A stretch of DNA of 35,793 bases from an actinobacterium SCGC AAA028-A23 (GCA_000378905.1 KB900541.1:1-35793); one strand, 5' to 3'; positions 8,205 to 18,775 are shown, counted from the stretch's first letter. The notes: generated from the sequence alone by a model not told the origin. Numbers and translations: made by a program.

Positions 8205-9872
8205 ATGGCCGAGTTTATTTATACGATGAAAAAGGCGCGTAAGGCGCATGGTGACAAAGTAATTCTTGATGATGTCACTTTGATGTTCTTACCTGGCGCC
8301 AAGATTGGCGTGCTTGGTCCCAATGGTGCTGGTAAGTCAACGGTGCTTCAGATCATGGCCGGGTTACAACAACCATCAAATGGTGAAGCTTATTTAACAC
8401 CTGGTTACTCAGTTGGCATCTTGTTACAAGAGCCACCACTTAATGAGGATAAAAATGTTTTAGAGAATGTGCAAGAGGGTGTGGCGGAGACAATTGGTCT
8501 ATTAAATAGATTTAATGCAATCAGTGAAGAGATGGCAAACCCAGAGGCAGATTATGACAAGCTGCTTGCTGAGATGGGAACATTGCAAGAGCAGCTAGAT
8601 CACCGCAATGCTTGGGATTTGGATTCACAATTAGAGCAGGCAATGGATGCACTTCGCTGTCCACCACCTGAGGCGGATGTGAAGGTTTTATCTGGTGGTG
8701 AGCGACGCCGAGTTGCACTTTGTAAATTACTTCTGCAAAAACCAGATCTACTACTACTGGATGAGCCAACCAACCATTTGGATGCTGAGTCTGTGCTTTG
8801 GCTTGAGCAACATTTAAGTAAGTATGAAGGAACTGTGGTTGCTATTACTCACGATAGATACTTCCTAGACAATGTTGCGCAATGGATCTTGGAGTTAGAT
8901 CGTGGTCGTGCTTATCCATATGAAGGAAACTACACAACTTATTTAGAGACCAAAGAAGCTCGTATGAAGGTTGAAGGACAAAAGGATGCAAAGCGCGCCA
9001 AACGTTTGAAGGAAGAGATTGAGTGGGTAAGGATGAATGCCAAGGGCAGACAGACAAAATCTAAAGCCCGTCTTGCCAGGTATGAAGAGATGGCAGCTGA
9101 GGCTGATAAAACTCGTAAGTTAGATTTTGAAGAGATTCAAATTCCACCAGGACCACGTCTTGGTGACATTGTGGTTGAGTGCCAAAATCTGGTTAAAGGT
9201 TTTGATGATCGGATTTTGATTGATGATCTATCTTTTACATTGCCTCGCAATGGAATTGTTGGCGTGATTGGGCCAAATGGTGCTGGTAAGACAACATTGT
9301 TTAAAACAATTTTGGGAATGGAAAAGCCAGATTCTGGTTTGGTTAAGGTTGGTGAGACGGTAAAGATCTCCTACGTTGATCAATCCCGCGGTGGAATTGA
9401 TCCAAAGAAATCACTTTGGGAGGTTGTCTCTGATGGTCTTGATTTCATCAAGGTTGGCAATGTTGAGATGCCAAGCCGGGCATATGTTTCAGCCTTTGGA
9501 TTTAAAGGACCTGATCAACAAAAACCAGCAGGAGTTTTATCAGGAGGAGAGCGAAATAGATTAAATCTTGCGCTAACTCTTAAGCAGGGTGGAAATCTTT
9601 TACTACTTGATGAGCCAACAAATGATTTAGATGTTGAAACACTTGGTTCATTAGAGAATGCCTTACTTGAGTTTCCAGGATGTGCTGTGGTGATCTCCCA
9701 CGATCGTTGGTTCCTAGACCGGGTAGCAACTCATATCTTGGCTTATGAGGGTGAATCAAAATGGTTCTGGTTTGAAGGAAACTTTGAAAGTTATGAGGAG
9801 AATAAGATTGCTCGTCTTGGTATTGATGCAGCCCGTCCGCACCGTGCTACCTATCGTAAGTTAACTAGATAA
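8205..9872 (+). CDS. ettA: Energy-dependent translational throttle protein EttA (ABC-F ATPase)
   Basis: Two ABC cassettes (GPNGAGKST / GPNGAGKTT), LSGGERRRVALCKLL, LSGGERNRLNLALTLKQGGNLLLLDEPTNDLD, about 555 aa. Confidence 0.95.
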   Translation: MAEFIYTMKKARKAHGDKVILDDVTLMFLPGAKIGVLGPNGAGKSTVLQIMAGLQQPSNGEAYLTPGYSVGILLQEPPLNEDKNVLENVQEGVAETIGLLNRFNAISEEMANPEADYDKLLAEMGTLQEQLDHRNAWDLDSQLEQAMDALRCPPPEADVKVLSGGERRRVALCKLLLQKPDLLLLDEPTNHLDAESVLWLEQHLSKYEGTVVAITHDRYFLDNVAQWILELDRGRAYPYEGNYTTYLETKEARMKVEGQKDAKRAKRLKEEIEWVRMNAKGRQTKSKARLARYEEMAAEADKTRKLDFEEIQIPPGPRLGDIVVECQNLVKGFDDRILIDDLSFTLPRNGIVGVIGPNGAGKTTLFKTILGMEKPDSGLVKVGETVKISYVDQSRGGIDPKKSLWEVVSDGLDFIKVGNVEMPSRAYVSAFGFKGPDQQKPAGVLSGGERNRLNLALTLKQGGNLLLLDEPTNDLDVETLGSLENALLEFPGCAVVISHDRWFLDRVATHILAYEGESKWFWFEGNFESYEENKIARLGIDAARPHRATYRKLTR

Positions 9873-9885
9873 GCAGGAGTTGTAA

Positions 9886-10290
9886 ATGAAATTTACAAGC
9901 AAGGTTTTTGTCAGATGGGCAGATCTTGATGCATTTGGACATGTAAATAATGCGGTCTACCTTACCTACTCAGAGCTTGCCAGAGTTGATTGGGGCGGCA
10001 AACAATTTGCACCAAAGGATCCTGGCTCTGTTTTGGTTGAGATGACAGTTGCTCACTCTGAGGTTGATTACTTAATACCGATTACTAAATTTGGTGTTGA
10101 TTATGATGTAAATCTATGGGTAGAAAACATCGGCAACACCTCCTTTACAGTTGCATATGAGGTTGTTAGAGATGGTGTGGTTTTTGCAAAGATGAAAACT
10201 GTTCAAGTGATGATTGATATTAAGATGATGAAACCTCGGCCAATTAATGATGTTGAAAGAGCTTTCTTAAACCAATACTTAATCTCATAA
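9886..10290 (+). CDS. Acyl-CoA thioesterase (4HBT hot-dog fold, YbgC/FadM-like)
   Basis: VRWADLDAFGHVNNAVYLTYSELAR motif. Confidence 0.88.
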   Translation: MKFTSKVFVRWADLDAFGHVNNAVYLTYSELARVDWGGKQFAPKDPGSVLVEMTVAHSEVDYLIPITKFGVDYDVNLWVENIGNTSFTVAYEVVRDGVVFAKMKTVQVMIDIKMMKPRPINDVERAFLNQYLIS

Positions 10291-11547
10291 TTGATGGTTA
10301 AAAATCGGATTCACCCAGCCTGGATAGTTGCTGGCATTACCTTTGGTACCTTATTTGCAACAGCTGGTTTTAGAAGTGCACCCTCAGTTTTAATCCTGCC
10401 ACTTGAGGAAGATTTTGGTTGGCGCCGGGATGTAATCTCACTCGCTGTTGCAATAAATGTTTTGCTTTATGGATTAACTGCACCCTTTGCAGCTGCTTTA
10501 ATGGAGCGCTTCACCGTTCGCAAAGTAGTAATGGCAGCCCTTGCCACGGTTGGAACTGGGGCATTGCTAACAATTTGGATGAGCCAGAGCTGGCATTTGA
10601 TGTTGCTTTGGGGAGTAGTAGTTGGCGTTGGAACCGGATCGATGGCGCTGGTATTTGCCGCAACAATTGCGAATAGATGGTTTGTGAAAAGACGAGGCTT
10701 GGTGGTTGGAATATTAACTGCAGCTGCTGCCTCTGGTCAGTTGGTATTTTTACCTGGTTTATCAAAGTTAGCCCAAGATCCAGGTTGGCGCGCCTCATCT
10801 TTAGTTATTGCACTTGGTGCTTATTTGATGGTGCCGCTAATTTTCTTTTTCCTTAAAGAGGATCCACAAAGTATTGGAACAACCCCATATGGCGCAGATG
10901 AGGATTGGACTCCACCTGTCTTGCAAAAGACAAATGCGGCAAAAAATGCAATTGACACATTAAAGGCTGCATCAAAGGTTAGAAACTTTTGGTTTTTAGT
11001 TGGCTCATTTTTTGTTTGCGGGCTATCAACTAGTGGCTTAATTGGTACTCACTTTATTCCAGCCGCCCATGATCATGGCATGCCAGTAGTTACTGCTGCA
11101 TCACTGCTTGCATTAATTGGCGTCTTTGATGTGGTGGGAACAATTTTTTCTGGTTACTTAACAGATCGAATTGATCCTAGAAAACTTCTCTTCTTTTACT
11201 ACCTACTTCGTGGCCTTTCATTATTTTTACTGCCATCAATTCTCTTCTCAACCTTGCATCCATCAACCTTAGTTTTCATTATTTTCTATGGTCTTGATTG
11301 GGTGGCAACAGTGCCGCCAACAGTGTTGTTATGCCGTCAGGTATTAACCCCTGAAAAGGGAGCAATCATTTATGGCTGGGTCTTTGCAGCACATCAAATA
11401 GGGGGAGCGATCGCAGCCTTTGGCGCAGCAGTTCTTAGAATTAAATTTGGCGATTACGCAGCAGCTTTTTATGTGACTGGAATCCTTTGTGTAATTACTA
11501 GCTACTTTGTCCTACAAATTACTTTAAAAGAAAAAGTTAACTCATGA
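10291..11547 (+). CDS. MFS transporter (start TTG 10291 or ATG 10294)
   Basis: About 12 hydrophobic segments, internal [22 protein letters not shown] loop motif. Confidence 0.85.
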   Translation: MMVKNRIHPAWIVAGITFGTLFATAGFRSAPSVLILPLEEDFGWRRDVISLAVAINVLLYGLTAPFAAALMERFTVRKVVMAALATVGTGALLTIWMSQSWHLMLLWGVVVGVGTGSMALVFAATIANRWFVKRRGLVVGILTAAAASGQLVFLPGLSKLAQDPGWRASSLVIALGAYLMVPLIFFFLKEDPQSIGTTPYGADEDWTPPVLQKTNAAKNAIDTLKAASKVRNFWFLVGSFFVCGLSTSGLIGTHFIPAAHDHGMPVVTAASLLALIGVFDVVGTIFSGYLTDRIDPRKLLFFYYLLRGLSLFLLPSILFSTLHPSTLVFIIFYGLDWVATVPPTVLLCRQVLTPEKGAIIYGWVFAAHQIGGAIAAFGAAVLRIKFGDYAAAFYVTGILCVITSYFVLQITLKEKVNS

Positions 11548-11927
11548 GCACAACTTTTTATGAAAGAGTGGGGGGTGAGAAAACCTTTAATGATTTAGTC
11601 TCACACTTTTATGCCTTAGTTGCAGTAAATCCAATTCTTCGCCCGATGTATCCAGAAAATGATTTGCATGGCGCAGGAAGAAGATTACAAATGTTTTTAG
11701 AGCAGTATTGGGGTGGACCAACAACTTATAGTGAAGAGCGAGGCCACCCACGATTGCGGATGCGCCATGCACCATTTCATATCTCACGGATCGAACATGA
11801 TGCCTGGTTGATCTGCATGAAGGATGCGGTTAATGGGTTAGAAATCGCTGATGATTTAAAAGCTGAGTTGTGGGAGTATTTGGAGGCAGCAGCCGCTGCC
11901 ATGATCAACGCACCGGAAGGCATATGA
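11544..11927 (+). CDS. glbO: Group II truncated hemoglobin
   Basis: [64 protein letters not shown]. Confidence 0.93.
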   Translation: MSTTFYERVGGEKTFNDLVSHFYALVAVNPILRPMYPENDLHGAGRRLQMFLEQYWGGPTTYSEERGHPRLRMRHAPFHISRIEHDAWLICMKDAVNGLEIADDLKAELWEYLEAAAAAMINAPEGI

Positions 11928-12961
11928 GGACAAGTAAAAAAAGAATAACTTCTTTATTTGTAATTATTCTGACCGTTAGTTTCTTAACAGGTTGCGCAAA
12001 TACAGAACCTGAATTAACTGCACCTAAATTTGAAATACCAGCAGAGCCAAAAAGTTTTGAAGATATGCTTGAAAATCCAAACTCCGTTGTTTACTGGGCA
12101 TGGAAGAAGAGCGCTGATCAAATAATCAAAAACACGACTTCTAAAGCTGAATTTACAATTGAAGTTGGACCAAAAACTATTGCTGATAACACAAATCCAG
12201 CAGGTGGGATAAATCTTGCATCAAGGCTGTATCTTGATTTTGAAAAACAGATTCCTACAAAATTTGTATATTTTGAACGAAAAGATGTTGATTGGGCACA
12301 AGCACAGGTTAATAAATTTTATGGTTCTGCAATTCAAGACTGGCAGAAAAGAGAGGCGAGTAAAATGTGTCCCAGCGAAATTCAATGCCGTGGGGCAAGT
12401 GCTATGACATCTTTTGATAAAAAAAGTGCTCTTGTAATTTTAAGTTCGAGTGATTGGGGTAAACAAACCAAGAACAACACTGAAGGCCCAATTGAGGCTC
12501 ATGAGTACACTCATATCATTCAAGACTCTCAGCAAGGAAAATATCTAGGAAATCTTCCTCGATGGCAATTTGAAGGTGAAGCAACATTTGCACAGAATGC
12601 TGCAATTTACTTTGATAATTATGAGAAGTATTTAGAGGCTCGCGAGTCAGTCATAGGAACCTTGGTCTATACCGTTAAGCCAGATGTTGAGTGGTTAACA
12701 GAGTTTATAAGTCCTAAAGGTGGATACACCTATGGGGGTGCCGCGTGGGATAAATATGATGGCGCAAGAATTTATGATGTCGGAATGGCTATCACTGAAG
12801 TTCTAACAGCACTTGCTGGCCCATCCTCAACGATGCAACTTAGCCAGCTAGTTGGAGAAGGTTTAAGTTATGAGAAAGCCTTTACTAAAATTTATGGCGT
12901 TGAATGGGACAAAGGTGTGTCTATGATTGCTCAAATTTTAGTTAAAGTATTTAACCCTTAA
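11924..12961 (+). CDS. Putative lipoprotein with HExxH zinc-metallopeptidase-like motif
   Basis: ATG 11924 overlaps glbO stop (ATGA); lipobox [13 protein letters not shown] followed by WQFEGEATF. Confidence 0.75.
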   Translation: MRTSKKRITSLFVIILTVSFLTGCANTEPELTAPKFEIPAEPKSFEDMLENPNSVVYWAWKKSADQIIKNTTSKAEFTIEVGPKTIADNTNPAGGINLASRLYLDFEKQIPTKFVYFERKDVDWAQAQVNKFYGSAIQDWQKREASKMCPSEIQCRGASAMTSFDKKSALVILSSSDWGKQTKNNTEGPIEAHEYTHIIQDSQQGKYLGNLPRWQFEGEATFAQNAAIYFDNYEKYLEARESVIGTLVYTVKPDVEWLTEFISPKGGYTYGGAAWDKYDGARIYDVGMAITEVLTALAGPSSTMQLSQLVGEGLSYEKAFTKIYGVEWDKGVSMIAQILVKVFNP

Positions 12962-12962
12962 T

Positions 12963-13526
12963 TTACTTCTTAGATTTAGGCTGAGACTTATTTCCAACCT
13001 TTAATATTTCGCCATTTCGTAGATACCAAATAGTGCCTTTAGCATCTCGAACAGTTGTAATTCTTAGCCCAACAGTTTCAACTACGCCTTGAATCTCAAG
13101 CACGTCAACCTTGTCGCCAACACCATATTGATCTTCAACCAACATAAAGATGCCAGATAAAATATCGCGTACCAATGTTTGGGCGCCAAGACCTAGGGCA
13201 ACACCAATAACTCCAGCAGATGCAATAAGGGGCCCAAGATTTAAACCAAACTCAGCTAGGATCATAAAGATTGCAATCAACCAGATAACACCATTTAAAG
13301 TTGAACGCAATACTGTGCTAGTTGTTTTAGCCCGCTCCTTTTGTCTAACCCCAGATCTTTTTGGACCAGGAATTAGATCAGCACTTGCCACCTTGTTCAT
13401 TAACCGGGTGATTGATCGTTGCCCAAATCTTGAGATGGTGATGGCAAGGATTATTACCACGGTGATGTTTAACGGCGCCCCGGTGAACCAATCAAGGGCA
13501 GAGTCGAAGTTTTTTGGCAGTTTCAT
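12963..13526 (-). CDS. Short mechanosensitive channel (MscS family)
   Basis: GVIGVALGLGAQTLVRDILSGIFMLVEDQYGVGDKV motif. Confidence 0.92.
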   Translation of the reverse strand: MKLPKNFDSALDWFTGAPLNITVVIILAITISRFGQRSITRLMNKVASADLIPGPKRSGVRQKERAKTTSTVLRSTLNGVIWLIAIFMILAEFGLNLGPLIASAGVIGVALGLGAQTLVRDILSGIFMLVEDQYGVGDKVDVLEIQGVVETVGLRITTVRDAKGTIWYLRNGEILKVGNKSQPKSKK

Positions 13527-13659
13527 GGTGATTTAAGGAAAACCTTAACCCAATTGTAAGAAGGAATCTGCTTAGAAATGCTGTCTTTTTCCCAAACCTC
13601 GGGCAAGATATACCTACGCAGCTCGAGCCACGCGCTGCCTAAAAGGGAGAAAGTTTTCA

Positions 13660-14184
13660 GTGTCACAAACTTTGGTACTGAACGCCACCTACGAGCCACT
13701 AGGTGTCGTATCAGAAAGGCGAGCGTTAATCCTCGTCCTAAATCAGCGCGCGCTAAGTGTTGAAGATTCAGATCGTGTCCTTACCTATGCCCGCGGTTCA
13801 ATCACATTGCCCTCTGTTATTAAGTTAAATAAATTTGTGAAGATTCCATATCGACATGCAGTGCCACTATCTCGCAGAGCAATCTTTGCTAGAGATAACA
13901 ATCGATGTGTTTACTGTGGTGTGACTGCAACCTCCATTGATCATGTGATTCCAAGATCTAGAGGTGGCGGACATAATTGGGAGAATGTGGTTTCAGCCTG
14001 TCATAAGTGCAATCACCTTAAAGCTGATAAAACTTTAAAAGATCTAGGTTGGCGCCTACGTCACACCCCACGTGAACCAGTAGGGGCGGCTTGGCGTATA
14101 TTGGGAACTGGAAAACCTGATCGAATTTGGATTCCATATTTGAAACCATTTGGGGTAGAGGCGATGGGAGCGGCAAGCGCATGA
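13660..14184 (+). CDS. HNH endonuclease family protein (GTG start)
   Basis: CVYCGVTATSIDHVIPRSRGGGHNWENVVSACHKCNHLKAD. Confidence 0.92.
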   Translation: MSQTLVLNATYEPLGVVSERRALILVLNQRALSVEDSDRVLTYARGSITLPSVIKLNKFVKIPYRHAVPLSRRAIFARDNNRCVYCGVTATSIDHVIPRSRGGGHNWENVVSACHKCNHLKADKTLKDLGWRLRHTPREPVGAAWRILGTGKPDRIWIPYLKPFGVEAMGAASA

Positions 14185-14357
14185 TTGAAGATGGCACATT
14201 TGCAGGAGAGGGCTTAACTGTTTTACAGACCCTTACCTATTTTGTAATTGCTCCAACAGTTTTATTCCTTGGTATCTCATTCTTTGCATACATCACCGCA
14301 AAGGAAACAAGATCAAAGAAAAAAGCAAAGCCGGTATCTCTTACTCATATTGAGTAA
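14181..14357 (+). CDS. Small single-TM membrane protein (58 aa)
   Basis: ATG 14181 overlaps HNH stop (ATGA); one TM plus Lys-rich tail; the track ORF starts earlier at 14127. Confidence 0.65.
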   Translation: MIEDGTFAGEGLTVLQTLTYFVIAPTVLFLGISFFAYITAKETRSKKKAKPVSLTHIE

Positions 14358-16898
14358 TTACTTATCTTTTGCTTGAACCTTTAGCGCTCGCTCTAACGCA
14401 TCTCTTCCTTCAGAAACTAATCTAACCAATCCTGCTTGGCCATCTTTTCCGGTGGTATTTAACCAAGTGATCGTTTTATCTAAGGTTGCTTGGGTAGTAA
14501 TAAAAGTTGGATACATTCCCATCACAAACTTACTTGCTACCTCATATGATTTTTTGCCCCAGGTTTCAAGTAGTAGATCAAAGTAAGGATCAACATAGGA
14601 GGCAAGAAGTGGCCGGTGAAGTGCTCGCATAAAGCCGGCAATCTTTGCCTCACGTTGTGAGGTTGATATCTCCTCAGTTGTAATTGATTTCCAAGTTTGT
14701 GCTTTTGCCTCTGGAGTTGGAAGCGCTGCAAGTGCGGTGGCATGGGAGAGCTGGCCAGTTAAGGTGTTGTCTTTAAGTAATTCTGCGGCTAATGCTTGTT
14801 GATCCATCAAGCCGCGCTCTGCAAGTGCAATTACAAATGTCCACCTTAAATCAGCATCAACCTTAAGGCCTGCCAACTTTCCATCCAATAGATCTTTGAT
14901 CAGATCATTGTGTTCAGCACTGGACGCAAATGAGGTTAGATTTCTAGCAAATTGAAGTTGGTGATCACTTCCTGGCTTTGCAGCATTTAACATCTTCTCA
15001 TAAGCATTACCAACCTTAAGTCGGGCAGAGTCTCGTTTAAATGGGGCTGAGTAAAGTTCAACTGCAGTTACTAATTGATTTGCAATGATTGTGACAGTTG
15101 CAATGTCATCCTCACCCGGCAGCCCAGCAAGTGCGATATCAATAAAATCAGATGCGCTTATCTCTGCATCTCGCAACATATCCCAAGCAGCAGACCAGCA
15201 AAGGGCTCTAGTTAGTGAATCATCAATTTTTCCAAGGTGGGCCTTTAATGTTGCAATAGATCTTTCATCAAATCTAACCTTGGCATAGGAAAGATCGCGA
15301 TCATTAATAAGAAGTAGGTCCGCAACCTTCTCACCTGATAGCTCACTCACCTCAGTTTTTTCACCACTAACATCTAGCTCAACTGATTTACGCAGTACTA
15401 CTCGATCTGAAACTATGTCATATAGACCAACTGCTAATCGGTGGGGACGAAGTTCCTTTGACCCAACAGGCATGGTTGGGGCCTCTTGAATAACGCAGAT
15501 GGATTTGTAATTCCCATTTTCAATCTCAAGGGATGGGCGAAGTGTGTTAACACCTGCAGTTTGAAGCCAGGTTGAAACCCATGGCTTTAAATCACGGCCA
15601 CTACTAATAGTTAGCTCCGTTAATAGATCATCTAGGGTGGTGTTTTTAAAGGCATGCTTTGCAAAGTATTTTTGTAATCCAGAGATAAAGTTTTCTCGGC
15701 CAACATGAACTACTAATTGCTGTAATACCGAGGCGCCTTTGGCATATGAGATGCCATCAAAGTTTCCAGCCACAGTATCGATATCAACCATGTCGGTGAC
15801 AATAGGGTGGGTTGAGCTAAGTTGATCTTGGCGGTATGCCCAGTTCTTTCGCTCCTGGTTAAATCCTGTCCAAGAGTTTTTAAATCTAGTTCCTTCAACC
15901 ATGGCAAGGTATGAAGACCACTCAGCAAATGATTCATTTAGCCAAAGATCATCCCACCACTTCATAGTGACCATATTTCCAAACCACATATGGGCCATCT
16001 CATGCAAGATTGTGTTTGCCCGCGCGTTATACATTCTCTCTGTTACTTTGGATCTAAATACTAAAAGTCTTTCCAAGAAGGTAACTGCGCCAGCATTTTC
16101 CATAGCACCCCAGTTGAAATCAACCACAGCGATTTGGTCATACTTTTCAAATGGATACTCAAGACCAAATACTTTTTCAAAGTAGGCAAAGCCTTGTTTG
16201 GTGATTAGGAAAATATCCTCTGGATCTAATGAGCTAGCTAAGGATTTTCGGCAGTAGATGCCAAGTGGCACACGTTTTTTACCAACATACTCATCGCTAA
16301 CGGTGTAGTAGGGACCTGCAATTAAAGCGGTGATGTAGGTTGAAATTCTTGGCGTGGTGGTAAAACTCCACTTTGCTTTCTTATCATCTAAGGCAATCTT
16401 TTCTTTAACTGGATTATTTGAGATTACCTGCCAATGATCGGGTGCGGTAACAGTTAATGTAAAGGTTGCCTTTAAATCTGGTTGATCAAAACATGGATAC
16501 ATCTTTCTTATAAAAGCTGTTTCACCTTGTGAGTAGAGGTAAACCTCATTATCAACTGGATCAACTGATCGTTGCAATCCCTCACCAGTTTTTGAGTAGG
16601 CACCATTCATATGAATGATCAACTCATTTTCACTTGCTAAGTTATTTATAAAGATGCTCTCGCCATCATAATTTGAGGTATCAACAGAAGTGCCATTTAA
16701 GGTTGCCGAAATTACGCTCTCACCAACAGCATCGATAAATGTAGAAAAGCCTGGAGTATTACAAGTAAAATTAATCTTGGTGATTGAGGTAAAAATGCTC
16801 TCACCTTGGGTTAGATCAAGGCTGAGGTCATAACTATCAATGGCAAGATGGGCAGAGCGCTCGGCAGATTCGACTCTTGTTGAGTTTAAACCTGGCAC
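14358..16898 (-). CDS. pepN: Aminopeptidase N (M1 family)
   Basis: GAMENAGAVTF, HEMAHMWFGNMVTMKWWDDLWLNESFAEW. Confidence 0.96.
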   Translation of the reverse strand: MPGLNSTRVESAERSAHLAIDSYDLSLDLTQGESIFTSITKINFTCNTPGFSTFIDAVGESVISATLNGTSVDTSNYDGESIFINNLASENELIIHMNGAYSKTGEGLQRSVDPVDNEVYLYSQGETAFIRKMYPCFDQPDLKATFTLTVTAPDHWQVISNNPVKEKIALDDKKAKWSFTTTPRISTYITALIAGPYYTVSDEYVGKKRVPLGIYCRKSLASSLDPEDIFLITKQGFAYFEKVFGLEYPFEKYDQIAVVDFNWGAMENAGAVTFLERLLVFRSKVTERMYNARANTILHEMAHMWFGNMVTMKWWDDLWLNESFAEWSSYLAMVEGTRFKNSWTGFNQERKNWAYRQDQLSSTHPIVTDMVDIDTVAGNFDGISYAKGASVLQQLVVHVGRENFISGLQKYFAKHAFKNTTLDDLLTELTISSGRDLKPWVSTWLQTAGVNTLRPSLEIENGNYKSICVIQEAPTMPVGSKELRPHRLAVGLYDIVSDRVVLRKSVELDVSGEKTEVSELSGEKVADLLLINDRDLSYAKVRFDERSIATLKAHLGKIDDSLTRALCWSAAWDMLRDAEISASDFIDIALAGLPGEDDIATVTIIANQLVTAVELYSAPFKRDSARLKVGNAYEKMLNAAKPGSDHQLQFARNLTSFASSAEHNDLIKDLLDGKLAGLKVDADLRWTFVIALAERGLMDQQALAAELLKDNTLTGQLSHATALAALPTPEAKAQTWKSITTEEISTSQREAKIAGFMRALHRPLLASYVDPYFDLLLETWGKKSYEVASKFVMGMYPTFITTQATLDKTITWLNTTGKDGQAGLVRLVSEGRDALERALKVQAKDK

Positions 16899-16982
16899 AT
16901 CATCTCCCTAAAGGTAAGCAATAATTGGCTAGTTAATATTGTTGAAGTCTGTATCCAAGCAGAGATTGCAGGTTAAGCCAAG

Positions 16983-17639
16983 ATGGAGCGAGCCTCAAAT
17001 CGAAGTTACTCGCTTCGTGGCAATCGAATGACCCGTGCCCAAACTTTGGCAATGGCTCAAAGCTGGGATCGGTATGCAATTGAGATTAAATCAGAGTTGA
17101 ATTTAAATCAGATATTTCCAGAAAAAACAAAAGTTATTATGGAGATTGGCTCTGGCATGGGGGAGGCAACTGCCCAAATTGCAAAAGCAAATCCGCAAGT
17201 TGGATATGTTGCAGTTGAGATGCACTCACCTGGATTAGCTGCGCTTTTAATATTAATAAATCAGATGGAGTTAGAAAACATTAAATTAATTAGAGAAGAT
17301 GCTACCTACTTATTAGCCAATCACATTCCAGATAACTCACTTGATGGCATTCACTTATTGTTCCCAGATCCATGGCCAAAAAATCGTCAACATAAAAGAC
17401 GGATAGTACAGAGTGAGTTTATTGAGATGGTGGGCAGGAAATTAAAGCCGGGCGGCTTCATCCATATTGCAACTGATTGGCAGCCATATGCTGATTGGAT
17501 AAAGGTTAGATTTGATAAGTCAGGTTGTTTTTCAGGTGGTGTTGTGGATAGGCCTAACTGGCGAGTACTTTCAAAATTTGAAGGTCAAGGGCTTCGAAAA
17601 GGACATCAGGTAACAGATTTTAAATATACTAAAAATTAA
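16983..17639 (+). CDS. trmB: tRNA (guanine-N7-)-methyltransferase
   Basis: RKxR-like N-term, MEIGSGMGEATAQIA, LLFPDPWPKNRQHKRRIVQ. Confidence 0.95.
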   Translation: MERASNRSYSLRGNRMTRAQTLAMAQSWDRYAIEIKSELNLNQIFPEKTKVIMEIGSGMGEATAQIAKANPQVGYVAVEMHSPGLAALLILINQMELENIKLIREDATYLLANHIPDNSLDGIHLLFPDPWPKNRQHKRRIVQSEFIEMVGRKLKPGGFIHIATDWQPYADWIKVRFDKSGCFSGGVVDRPNWRVLSKFEGQGLRKGHQVTDFKYTKN

Positions 17640-18091
17640 ATCTTGCCATTTTCTTCAAACTTTGCAATCTGAGAAATTCTTCTTACATGCCGCTCATCAT
17701 TAGTAAATTTTGTAGCTAGGAAGGTATCGACTAGTTGCAGGCAGAATGCTTCATCATGCATACGGCCACCTAGAGAAATAACATTGGCATTGTTATGCTC
17801 CCGGGCTAACTTGGCTGTTTCAATTGACCAAACTAGCGCAGCCCTTACACCCTTAACTTTATTTGCAGCTATCTGCTCCCCATTGCCAGAGCCACCTAAC
17901 ACAATGCCAAATGAGTTTGGATCCTTTGCAGTTGCTTGCGCGGTTGGAATACAGAAAACTGGGTAATCATCTAATGCGTCATATTGGTGGGGACCATGGT
18001 CTGTTACATCATGGCCATTGCTTTTTAAGTGTTCAATGATTTTGGCTTTAAATTCAAGCCCAGCATGATCACTTCCAATGTGAATCTTCAT
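17636..18091 (-). CDS. rpiB: Ribose-5-phosphate isomerase B
   Basis: IHIGSDHAGLEFK, GIVLGGSGNGEQIAANKVKGVRAAL. Confidence 0.95.
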   Translation of the reverse strand: MKIHIGSDHAGLEFKAKIIEHLKSNGHDVTDHGPHQYDALDDYPVFCIPTAQATAKDPNSFGIVLGGSGNGEQIAANKVKGVRAALVWSIETAKLAREHNNANVISLGGRMHDEAFCLQLVDTFLATKFTNDERHVRRISQIAKFEENGKI

Positions 18092-18100
18092 GTGGGTAGT

Positions 18101-18144
18101 TTGGCAGAAAACAAAACTGCCCGGCTTATTTTGGTAAGCCGGGC
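18101..18144 (-). terminator. Rho-independent terminator for the secreted protein gene
   Basis: Minus strand GCCCGGCTTA-CCAAAA-TAAGCCGGGC (10-bp perfect stem) then AGTTTTGTTTT. Confidence 0.9.
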
Positions 18145-18173
18145 CAGTTGTGTCTAGGAGGAGATTGAACTAT

Positions 18174-18701
18174 TTATGCTCGAGCAGCAGCCTTACCGCC
18201 TTTGTGACCCATTGGCTTTAATTTATTAACCATATCGTTCACGCGCTCGGTAGTTTTTGCTTTCTGAGCAGTTGCTTGGGCAGCTGTTAACTTGCCAGCA
18301 CTGACCGCTGCATCAATTTGCTTATTGATCTCTGCGATCAAGGCGTTAATTAATGCATCTTTTTTATCCCCTGCAATTGCTGAAAGGGTTTCACCAGCCT
18401 TCATTCTGGTTTTTAAAGTATCTAATGAGATACCAAGAGTTGAGGTGATAATTGAATCAAGTGCTGCGCGATCTTTATCAAACTTAGCTTTGCCGGCCAC
18501 ACGTGCTGCTTGGGCAGCCTTTGTGATTGCATCTGCTTGAGATTGGGTGATCGTGCCATTTGCTACCAAGGTTGAAAGAAGGGAAGTAATTTTCTCTCCA
18601 CCTTTGCGGCCCATTTGATCATCAGCTGATGCCACCGCACCACCTGAAACAGTTAGCGCAATTGCAGCTGTTGCAATTGCTGCAACTAGTTTCTTATTCA
18701 T
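18174..18701 (-). CDS. Secreted Ala/Lys-rich hypothetical protein
   Basis: Signal peptide MNKKLVAAIATAAIALTVSGGAVASADD; helical repeats of LxxLVANGTITQSQADAITKA / AVSAGKLTAAQATA type; GAGGAT RBS. Confidence 0.8.
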   Translation of the reverse strand: MNKKLVAAIATAAIALTVSGGAVASADDQMGRKGGEKITSLLSTLVANGTITQSQADAITKAAQAARVAGKAKFDKDRAALDSIITSTLGISLDTLKTRMKAGETLSAIAGDKKDALINALIAEINKQIDAAVSAGKLTAAQATAQKAKTTERVNDMVNKLKPMGHKGGKAAARA

Positions 18702-18742
18702 CGATCCTCGTTTCTACAAGTACCTTCTGCACCTGATGTGAG

Positions 18743-18775
18743 TAGATAACTCCAACATGCTGGGGGAATTATCTA
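18743..18775. repeat. Inverted repeat TAGATAA...TTATCTA in divergent intergenic region
   Basis: TAGATAAcTCC...GGAaTTATCTA, 7+3 bp arms. Confidence 0.6.

Noticed and set aside
11870-11923. N-terminal extension [18 protein letters not shown] of the lipoprotein ORF
   Set aside because: Overlaps glbO out of frame; ATG 11924 gives a canonical lipoprotein signal peptide
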